NCBI GenBank assembly: GCA_035458865.1
Contig: DATHYZ010000024.1
Span: 1 to 12,341, forward strand
Length of the DNA stretch: 12,341 nt
Direction of reading: 5' to 3'
Source: DATHYZ01 sp035458865
GTDB lineage: Bacteria; Chloroflexota; Limnocylindria; Limnocylindrales; CSP1-4
The notes under the pieces were generated by a model. That model did no database searches. It was given only the letters and a program-made list of their open reading frames with translations, and was not told the origin of the DNA. Each line of letters opens with the position of its first letter. Position 1 is the stretch's first letter. The translations under genes were made by a program, and so were the position numbers. Below, piece by piece: positions 8,004 through 12,341 of this stretch.

Positions 8004-8195
8004 GCACGGCGTGCGCGTCGGGCCGCTCGGGCGCGCGCACGAGGGAGTCGCGGAGACCCAGTAGACGGTCGCCTCCCCCAGGCGCTCTCGGACCCACGAC
8101 CAGGGCAGGAGCCCGTCGAGACCGTCCGGCACGCCGTAGTCCCGGAGCAGCGGGCGGGTGGCCCGGGGCTCGGCCGACGCTCCCTCGTGGCTCAT
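7999..8195 (-). pseudogene. Truncated PPOX-family (pyridoxamine-phosphate-oxidase-like) gene remnant
   Basis: An ATG at 8195 overlaps the TGA of the regulator gene by four bases (ATGA), the usual sign of a coupled downstream gene. The first 50 residues look like a real N-terminus: LLRDYGVPDGLDGLLP, then WSWVRERLGE, then YWVSAT. From memory this resembles the start of PPOX-fold flavin/F420-type enzymes, in which W-x-W-x3-RL and YW-x-x-T precede a conserved DGRPH segment. Here that segment is missing. After T50 (about 8046) the frame reads PSCARPSGPTRTP and stays open without protein-like features into pdxS. A different frame over the same bases ends in a plausible tail (RDSLVRAPERPDAHAVR) at a TAA, 8001-7999. 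I infer that most of the gene was deleted, possibly with a frame change. The alternative is a short coupled peptide of unknown function. The family call is tentative. Confidence 0.42.
8038..8189. repeat. 10-base inverted repeat flanking the PPOX-like fragment
   Basis: CACGAGGGAG at 8038-8047 and its exact reverse complement CTCCCTCGTG at 8180-8189. One arm lies just inside the start of the fragment (codons for H-E-G) and the other sits exactly where the resemblance to the PPOX family stops. It may mark a rearrangement end point, or be chance in GC-rich DNA. Confidence 0.4.
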
Positions 8196-8965
8196 CGGGC
8201 GCCCGGCACCCGACCGGCTGTCCGGATCACCCCGGCCATGAGCCCGGTCGCGCGGCGGGCGGCCCCCGGCGACAACCTCGAGAGGCCGTCGACGAGCCCG
8301 AGGACCTCCTCGTCCTCGAGGGCGTCCAGGATGCGGACGAGGCGGACGATGGCCTCGTCGTCCACCCGATCGAGCAGGACCAGGGCGCGCTCCAGCTGGC
8401 GGGGCTCCAGGCTGGGGACCAACCCCACGGCGCGGTCGAACAACCGGACGAAGGCCAGGAACGCGGCGAGCCAGTCGGCCAGCTCCGCGAGCTCGGGGTC
8501 GTCCGGCGCCTCGGCGGCCGCCTGGGCAGCCTCGGCGGATGTTCGCTCGAGCACCACGACGATCGGGTCGCCCTCGCGGGACTTGCGCTGGGCCACGACC
8601 CGCCCGAACCAGCGCCACGGGTCGTTGACCGCGAGATAGGCGATGCTGGCCGGACCCCGCCGCCCGACCCGTCGCGGCTCCGGGACCCGCTCCACCAGGC
8701 CCCACGACTCGGCCTCGGCCAGGGCCTGGCTCGCTGCCCGGTGGGACAGCCCGAGAGCCTCACGCACCTCGCGCTCGGTCAGCGCGGTCCGCCGGCTCAT
8801 CAGGTAGGCATGGACGCGGGTCACCGCCGGCGGCACGCCCCAGGCCGCGCCCATCCCGCCCCAGGCGTCCGCGAGCTCCAGGCGGATCGCCTCCGCCCGG
8901 GCCGACGTCGCCGGGTCAGGGGTTCCGGCGACGAGCGGCGAGGACGGCTCGGACGATGTCGGCAC
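8192..8965 (-). CDS. GbsR/MarR-like winged-helix transcriptional regulator with long helical C-terminus
   Basis: A predicted DNA-binding regulator of 257 residues from GTG 8965. Residues about 27-50 (LELADAWGGMGAAWGVPPAVTRVHAYL) match the GbsR-like N-terminus. The winged helix follows at about 60-110: LTEREVREALGLSHRAASQAL is the helix-turn-helix, and WGLVERVPEPRRVGRRGP leads into the wing. Usual GbsR proteins are near 160-180 residues. Here an extra helical region of about 100 residues, rich in Leu, Asp and Glu, may be a dimerisation or sensor domain. An in-frame ATG at 9025 would add 20 residues. I prefer the GTG because GGAG stands 5 bases before it, third-position GC is clearly lower in codons 1-20 of the longer form, and the ATG lies inside the palindromic operator-like sequence. 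The TGA overlaps the ATG of the PPOX-like fragment. The likely target is its own divergent intergenic region; the effector is unknown. Confidence 0.8.
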   Translation of the reverse strand: MPTSSEPSSPLVAGTPDPATSARAEAIRLELADAWGGMGAAWGVPPAVTRVHAYLMSRRTALTEREVREALGLSHRAASQALAEAESWGLVERVPEPRRVGRRGPASIAYLAVNDPWRWFGRVVAQRKSREGDPIVVVLERTSAEAAQAAAEAPDDPELAELADWLAAFLAFVRLFDRAVGLVPSLEPRQLERALVLLDRVDDEAIVRLVRILDALEDEEVLGLVDGLSRLSPGAARRATGLMAGVIRTAGRVPGAR

Positions 8966-9023
8966 CCTGGCTCCCCATCGAGCGCCGTCCCCTGCGCGGA
9001 CGGCCGCTGGCACCGACCTTAGC

Positions 9024-9041
9024 ATCGGCCGATATCATCGG
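9024..9041. promoter_or_regulatory. Palindromic operator-like sequence between regulator and methyltransferase
   Basis: ATCGGCCGAT at 9024-9033 is a perfect 10-base palindrome. A third half-site ATCGG follows at 9037-9041, so CCGAT-ATC-ATCGG is a second inverted repeat sharing the middle half-site. It overlaps the -10-like TATCAT of the methyltransferase and lies directly upstream of the divergent GbsR/MarR-like gene, the usual place for such a regulator to bind. Binding by this regulator is inference. Confidence 0.45.
9033..9038 (+). promoter_or_regulatory. -10 element of the methyltransferase gene, probably leaderless
   Basis: TATCAT, five of six to TATAAT, ends exactly 6 bases before ATG 9045. 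Transcription would therefore start at or beside the A of the ATG. No Shine-Dalgarno sequence fits between the two. No -35 box is evident. Confidence 0.55.
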
Positions 9042-9044
9042 GGC

Positions 9045-9827
9045 ATGACCACCCGACCCTCGGGCCGGGAGGCTCGTGCCGGCTTCGGCCTCGTCGCCGA
9101 CGCCTATGAGCGCGGACGTCCCGACTACCCACCGGCCCTCGTCGGCCGCCTCGTCGACCTGCTCGGCGAGCAGCCCCGACCGCGCGTCCTTGACCTCGGT
9201 GCCGGGACCGGCAAGCTGACGCGCCGGCTCACGGCCCGCGGCCTGGAGGTCGTTGCCGTGGAGCCGGAGCGGGCCATGCGGGATCGTCTCGCCGGCACCA
9301 CGCCGGGCGCGGACGTGCTTGATGGGGTGGCCGAGGCGATCCCCCTGCCCGACCGCTCGGTCGACGGCGCCGTCGCCGCCCAGGCCTTCCACTGGTTCCG
9401 CCCCGACGAGGCCCTGGTCGAGCTCCACCGGGTGCTCCGACCGGGCGGCCGGCTGGCCCTCGTCTGGAACGTCCGCGACGTGGAGATCGGGTGGGTCCGG
9501 CGACTCGGGCGGATGGTGGAGGCCCTCGCCGGCGACGTGCCCCGGTACCGATCGGGGACGCTGCCCGCCGCGTTCCGCCGGACGCGGCTCTTCGGGCCGG
9601 TCCGCCACGAGCGCTTCCGCCACGTCCAGGTCATGGACCTGGCCGCGGTCCGGGACCGGGTCGCCTCGGTCTCCTACGTGGCCGCCGCCCCGGCGGCAGT
9701 ACGGGATGCCCTCCTGGCCGACGTGGACCATCTCATGGCGACGGATCGCGGGACCCGGGGTCGGGACCGGTTCGAGCTGCCGTACGTCACCGACCTCTGG
9801 TGGGCCGATCGCGTCGGCGTGACCTGA
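9045..9827 (+). CDS. Class I SAM-dependent methyltransferase (Methyltransf_11 type)
   Basis: A cytoplasmic methyltransferase of 260 residues that uses S-adenosylmethionine; the acceptor is unknown. The Rossmann motif I is VLDLGAGTGKLT (48-59), with the ribose-binding acidic residue at the end of the next strand (AVEPE, E73). AEAIPLPDRSVD (96-107) is the adenine-side motif II region, AQAFHWF (112-118) the motif typical of this subgroup of small-molecule methyltransferases, and VLRPGGRLALVWNVRD the post-III strand. The N-terminal FGLVADAYERGRPDYP stretch is also characteristic. The ATG start is supported by the -10-like hexamer 6 bases upstream and by the good N-terminal match. It diverges from the GbsR-like regulator, so it may be that regulator's target. 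A hairpin follows its TGA. Confidence 0.9.
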   Translation: MTTRPSGREARAGFGLVADAYERGRPDYPPALVGRLVDLLGEQPRPRVLDLGAGTGKLTRRLTARGLEVVAVEPERAMRDRLAGTTPGADVLDGVAEAIPLPDRSVDGAVAAQAFHWFRPDEALVELHRVLRPGGRLALVWNVRDVEIGWVRRLGRMVEALAGDVPRYRSGTLPAAFRRTRLFGPVRHERFRHVQVMDLAAVRDRVASVSYVAAAPAAVRDALLADVDHLMATDRGTRGRDRFELPYVTDLWWADRVGVT

Positions 9828-9834
9828 CGCCGAC

Positions 9835-9857
9835 AGCGGGTCGCCGGACGGCCCGCT
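9835..9857 (+). terminator. Hairpin after the methyltransferase, overlapping the next promoter
   Basis: AGCGGGTCG (9835-9843) pairs with CGGCCCGCT (9849-9857) with one G-U pair, leaving a 5-base loop. No T run follows, so an intrinsic terminator is doubtful. It fills the 42-base gap before the MOSC-GNAT gene and its right arm ends on the first T of the TAGCAT hexamer, so it could equally be an operator. Confidence 0.35.
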
Positions 9858-9862
9858 AGCAT
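9857..9862 (+). promoter_or_regulatory. -10 element of the MOSC-GNAT gene, probably leaderless
   Basis: TAGCAT (TANNNT) lies 7 bases before ATG 9870. The intervening CGCGGGC has no usable Shine-Dalgarno sequence. The spacing would place the transcript start at the ATG or one base before it. Confidence 0.5.
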
Positions 9863-9869
9863 CGCGGGC

Positions 9870-11162
9870 ATGGGACCCTCAGCCGGCCGCGTCGTCCAGG
9901 TCAACGTCTCCCCGGGCGGCGTGCCCAAGCTCCCGGTGCCCCGCGCCCGGGTCGGCCGCTGGGGCCTGGAGGGCGACGCGCACTCCGAGCCGACGGTCCA
10001 CGGCGGCCCCCACCGGGCCGTCGCGCTCTTCGCGGTCGAGGCCATCCGACGCGTCGCCGCCGAGGGTCACCCGATCGGGCCGGGCACCTGCGGCGAGAAC
10101 CTGACCACCGAGGGGATCGAATGGTCGACGCTGCCCGTGGGGACCCGGCTCGCGGTGGGCGAGCGACTCGTCCTCGAGCTCTCCGCGCCGGACAACCCGT
10201 GCTCGACCATCCGCGGGTCCTTCAGCGACGGGCGCTTCGCCCGGATCTCGATCCTCACGAACCCCACCGATAGCCGGATGTACGCCCGGGTGATCGAGGA
10301 GGGCGAGGTCCGGCCGGGCGATCCGATCACCGTCATGGCCGACGCCCCGGACCCGCGCGCCGTCGAGCTGGCCCTGCTCAGCCGACTCGACGCCGCGCAT
10401 CGACGCTCCAGCCTCGCCCGCTGGCAGGCGGCGCTGGAGGCCGGCATCCCGCTGCGCCTCGTCGACGACGGCGAGCTGGCGATGGCCGCGCTGCCCGGCT
10501 GGGACGGGCCGGCCTTCAATCGCGCCCATGGCTTCGAGGCCCTGCCGAACCTCGTCGGCCGGGCGGTCGGCTTCTTCGCCGACGTGGGGGTGGACGGCCT
10601 GGTCGACCTCGACGCCGGGGCGCTGCCCGGGCTCGACGCCATCGCTCCGGCGGAGCGGTCGGTCATCCTGGCCATCGAGCCGGACCGGGTGACGTCCGCC
10701 ACCCGGCAGCTCGACCCCCTCCCAGGGCTGGCGGTCCGGACGGCCGCGTCCGACGAGGGCGCTGCCTGGGCCCGGGTCCACCTGGAGGCCGGCGGGATCG
10801 CGGCGGACGCGACCGACGCCTGGCTCCGGTCGTCCGAGCGGCTGGCCCGGACCGCTCCCGGCGTCCTCTACGTCGCCGAGCTGGACGGCCGGGTGGTGGC
10901 GTCGGGCTCGCTCCACGTCCACAGGAAGGTCGGTTGGCTCCGGGCCACGGCCGTCCTGCCGACCGCCCGCGGCCGCGGGATCCAGCGGGCCCTCATCGCG
11001 GCCCGCGCATCGGCCGCCGCGGAGGCCGGCTGCACCCTCGTCGGCTCGGCCGCCGCCCCGGGCTCGGTCTCGGACGCGAACCTGCGAGCCATGGGGCTCG
11101 TGGAGCTGGCGACCCGCGGCTCGTACGCGGCGTCCGCCCTGGCGACCTTCGCGACGGACTGA
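9870..11162 (+). CDS. MOSC domain-GNAT acetyltransferase fusion protein
   Basis: A 430-residue fusion. Residues 1-155 are a MOSC domain, the fold found in molybdenum-cofactor sulfurases and YiiM-like enzymes: GLEGDAHSE (32-40), HGGPHRAVALF (44-54), GTCGENLTTEG (72-82) and the conserved cysteine C111 in DNPCSTI, expected to bind sulfur or molybdenum cofactor. From about 160 to the end are two GNAT-like halves. The first (about 165-280) is degenerate, with FNRAHGFEALPN and no acetyl-CoA loop. The second (about 290-425) has VLYVAELDGRVVASGSL, then TARGRGIQRAL (365-375), a recognisable R-x-x-G-x-G/A loop with Q at the final position, and DANLRAMGL near the end. Both functions look possible, but the joint substrate is unknown. 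ATG 9870 matches the MOSC start and has a -10-like hexamer 7 bases before it. It lies 42 bases after the methyltransferase on the same strand. Confidence 0.85.
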   Translation: MGPSAGRVVQVNVSPGGVPKLPVPRARVGRWGLEGDAHSEPTVHGGPHRAVALFAVEAIRRVAAEGHPIGPGTCGENLTTEGIEWSTLPVGTRLAVGERLVLELSAPDNPCSTIRGSFSDGRFARISILTNPTDSRMYARVIEEGEVRPGDPITVMADAPDPRAVELALLSRLDAAHRRSSLARWQAALEAGIPLRLVDDGELAMAALPGWDGPAFNRAHGFEALPNLVGRAVGFFADVGVDGLVDLDAGALPGLDAIAPAERSVILAIEPDRVTSATRQLDPLPGLAVRTAASDEGAAWARVHLEAGGIAADATDAWLRSSERLARTAPGVLYVAELDGRVVASGSLHVHRKVGWLRATAVLPTARGRGIQRALIAARASAAAEAGCTLVGSAAAPGSVSDANLRAMGLVELATRGSYAASALATFATD

Positions 11163-11168
11163 ACGGGC

Positions 11169-11185
11169 GGGGCCGCCCCGGCCCC
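11169..11185. terminator. GC-rich hairpin between convergent genes
   Basis: GGGGCC (11169-11174), loop GCCCC, GGCCCC (11180-11185): a perfect 6-base stem in the 44-base gap between the ends of the MOSC-GNAT gene and the VOC gene. There is no T run on either side. It is a plausible bidirectional transcription barrier, although such stems are frequent in DNA this GC-rich. Confidence 0.35.
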
Positions 11186-11206
11186 GAGCGCGTCGCCACG
11201 CCACCG

Positions 11207-12022
11207 TCAGCGCGAGATCATCCAGCGACAGCCGAGCGCCTCGATCGGCTCGCGCGCCGCGGTCGTGCCCGACGCGGGATCCGGGACCGCGGCTACCCGG
11301 GCAGGATCGGCCGCCGCGAGGACCCGGAGGTGGACGGCCGGCACCGCGTCGGGCGGGCCCCCGGGTCGGAGCCGCAGGATCTGGCCCCCGATCGACGTGT
11401 CGCGCGCCCCACGCCCGGCCAGCGATGGCCGGAACTGGAGACCGAGCGTCCGGAGCTGGGCCATGACCGCCGGGTGGACCGCTGGGACGGGGATCTCGAG
11501 CCGCTCCAGCCGGACCGGCCCCCCGACGGGATGGTGCTCGCCGGCCCGGGCGACCCGCTCCGCCTCCGACCACTCCGCGGCGGCCCCGTCGTGCTCGATG
11601 AGGAAGGCCGGCTCGGTGGGTCCGAGTGTCGGCGGCGCGGCCAGCAGCCAGCGCACCACGCGGCCGTCAGGCCGGATCCGCTCGCCAGGGAACGGCCCCT
11701 CGAGCCGGGAGCCGGCGGCCCGGAGTCGGGCGACGTCGGCGGACAGGTCGTCGCTCGCCAGCGCGTAGGTCGCCAGGCCGCCGCCCTGCCCGAGGGCCCG
11801 GAGCGTCGGTCGGCCGACCCAGCTGGCCTCGGCGAGGGCGGCGTCGAACACGCCGATGAGCTCGACGTAGGCGTCGCCGAGCCAGATCAGCCGGTTGTAC
11901 GTGCCCATCGACTCGTGACGACCGCCCCCGGCCGCCCGCAGGCCGACCGCGGCCTCGAGCTCGGCGGCGGCCGCGTCCGGATCGGCGACCGCGATGACGA
12001 GGTGGTCGATGCCGCGGATCAT
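11207..12022 (-). CDS. VOC superfamily protein, glyoxalase-like domain
   Basis: A predicted cytoplasmic protein of 271 residues of the vicinal-oxygen-chelate superfamily, closest to the Glyoxalase_3 type. The N-terminal beta-alpha-beta unit is IDHLVIAVADPDAAAAELE (from residue 5), with H7 in the usual first metal-ligand position. GRHESMGTYNRLIWLGD and AYVELIGV follow, with E54 as a candidate second ligand. The second half repeats the fold loosely: VRLERLEIPVP, then FRPSLAGRG. Metal binding and the reaction are not determined; lyase, dioxygenase and binding roles all occur in the family. Start ATG 12022 is chosen because the fold begins right after it and TACCCT stands 6 bases upstream. The frame is open to 12307, but that part lies antisense to tsaC. 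It converges with the MOSC-GNAT gene. Confidence 0.85.
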   Translation of the reverse strand: MIRGIDHLVIAVADPDAAAAELEAAVGLRAAGGGRHESMGTYNRLIWLGDAYVELIGVFDAALAEASWVGRPTLRALGQGGGLATYALASDDLSADVARLRAAGSRLEGPFPGERIRPDGRVVRWLLAAPPTLGPTEPAFLIEHDGAAAEWSEAERVARAGEHHPVGGPVRLERLEIPVPAVHPAVMAQLRTLGLQFRPSLAGRGARDTSIGGQILRLRPGGPPDAVPAVHLRVLAAADPARVAAVPDPASGTTAAREPIEALGCRWMISR

Positions 12023-12028
12023 GCGCCG

Positions 12029-12034
12029 AGGGTA
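12029..12034 (-). promoter_or_regulatory. -10-like element of the VOC gene, possibly leaderless
   Basis: TACCCT (TANNNT) on the minus strand, 6 bases before ATG 12022; the spacer CGGCGC has no Shine-Dalgarno sequence. The spacing is the same as at the methyltransferase. The match is weaker because the hexamer is GC-rich. Confidence 0.35.
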
Positions 12035-12067
12035 GCGCCCGGGCCGGCTCGGCCGGGCCGCGTGTGC

Positions 12068-12073
12068 GACGAT
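12068..12073 (+). promoter_or_regulatory. Possible weak -10 element of the tsaC-like gene
   Basis: GACGAT lies 6 bases before ATG 12080, with spacer CGGCCC. It matches TATAAT only at A2, A5 and T6, so it is listed mainly because the position equals that of the three other hexamers in this arm. Confidence 0.22.
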
Positions 12074-12079
12074 CGGCCC

Positions 12080-12341
12080 ATGCAGGGCCCCCATATCCTC
12101 CCCGGGGACGATCCCGCCGCCATCGCAGAGGCGGCCGAGCGGATCCGCGCCGGCGAGCCGGTCGCCTTCCCGACCGAGACCGTCTACGGCCTGGGGGCCA
12201 ACGCCCTCGATCCGGTGGCCGTCGCCCGCGTGTTCGAGATCAAGGGCCGGCCGCGCTTCGACCCGCTGATCGTCCACCTGCCGCACCCGGCGGAGCTCGC
12301 CCGGCACGTCCTGGCATCCGACGCCGCCGACCCCAGGGTCG
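12080..12341 (+). CDS. tsaC: L-threonylcarbamoyladenylate synthase, TsaC/Sua5/YrdC family (3' end off the window)
   Basis: First 87 residues of the enzyme that makes threonylcarbamoyl-AMP from threonine, bicarbonate and ATP, the first step of tRNA t6A37 modification in the cytoplasm. Visible family signatures are the AIAEAAERIRAGEPVAFPTE strand, PTETVYGLGANA (31-42) and the nucleotide-binding K-x-R motif in KGRPRFDPLIVH (K55, R57). The reading frame starts at ATG 12080, shortly before the conserved alpha-beta start of the YrdC fold. The gene is cut by the right edge, so I cannot tell the short TsaC form from the longer Sua5 form with a C-terminal domain. It diverges from the VOC gene across 57 bases. 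Confidence 0.93.
   Translation, partial: MQGPHILPGDDPAAIAEAAERIRAGEPVAFPTETVYGLGANALDPVAVARVFEIKGRPRFDPLIVHLPHPAELARHVLASDAADPRV

Noticed and set aside
12023..12307. 5' extension of the VOC gene frame to 12307
   Set aside because: The extra 95 residues are antisense to the well-recognised start of the tsaC-like gene, and the VOC fold begins directly after ATG 12022.
1..12341. tRNA, rRNA, CRISPR, insertion sequence or attachment site
   Set aside because: I read both strands for tRNA-like cloverleaf ends, regularly spaced repeats, transposase motifs and long terminal repeats and saw none; a covariance search would be needed to exclude small RNAs.

Overview
This is a very GC-rich bacterial window (about 70% G+C by eye) with ten protein-coding genes, one probable gene remnant and no RNA genes, insertion sequences or CRISPR arrays that I can see. 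The gene content (PdxS/PdxT vitamin B6 synthesis, a Ycf45-type ATPase with a C-terminal R3H domain, a cyclase-AAA-TPR signalling protein with double zinc ribbons, a large GbsR-like regulator) and several starts that look leaderless suggest a Chloroflexota bacterium. A high-GC actinobacterium is possible; the assignment is inference, since there is no marker RNA.

Left arm (1-8965), all on the minus strand. Read in the direction of transcription it holds: a GbsR/MarR-like regulator (8965-8192); a start-coupled fragment resembling the N-terminus of the PPOX flavin-enzyme family (8195 to about 8000); then a tight operon of pdxS (7899-7012), pdxT (6999-6343), a two-domain GNAT-like protein (6346-5312) and an R3H-domain ATPase (5312-3282). 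The last junctions overlap by 4 and 1 bases. After an 87-base gap comes a very large class III cyclase/AAA ATPase/TPR protein (from 3194) that runs off the left edge. PdxS and PdxT together form the pyridoxal 5'-phosphate synthase; their coupling to the GNAT-like and R3H ATPase genes is a guilt-by-association lead rather than a known pathway.

Right arm (9045-12341). A SAM-dependent methyltransferase diverges from the regulator across a short region that carries a palindromic operator-like sequence. It is followed by a MOSC-GNAT fusion protein, then convergently by a glyoxalase-like VOC protein, which diverges from the start of an L-threonylcarbamoyladenylate synthase gene (tsaC/sua5 family, cut by the right edge) for tRNA t6A synthesis.

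The most interesting signals are: (i) -10-like hexamers placed 6-7 bases before the ATG of up to four genes, suggesting leaderless transcripts; (ii) the ATCGGCCGAT palindrome overlapping the methyltransferase promoter next to the regulator; (iii) the decayed PPOX-like gene between the regulator and pdxS; (iv) the pdxST-GNAT-R3H ATPase operon, with an RGG-like aromatic linker in the ATPase; and (v) the MOSC-GNAT fusion. I did not find a clearly undescribed multi-gene system.
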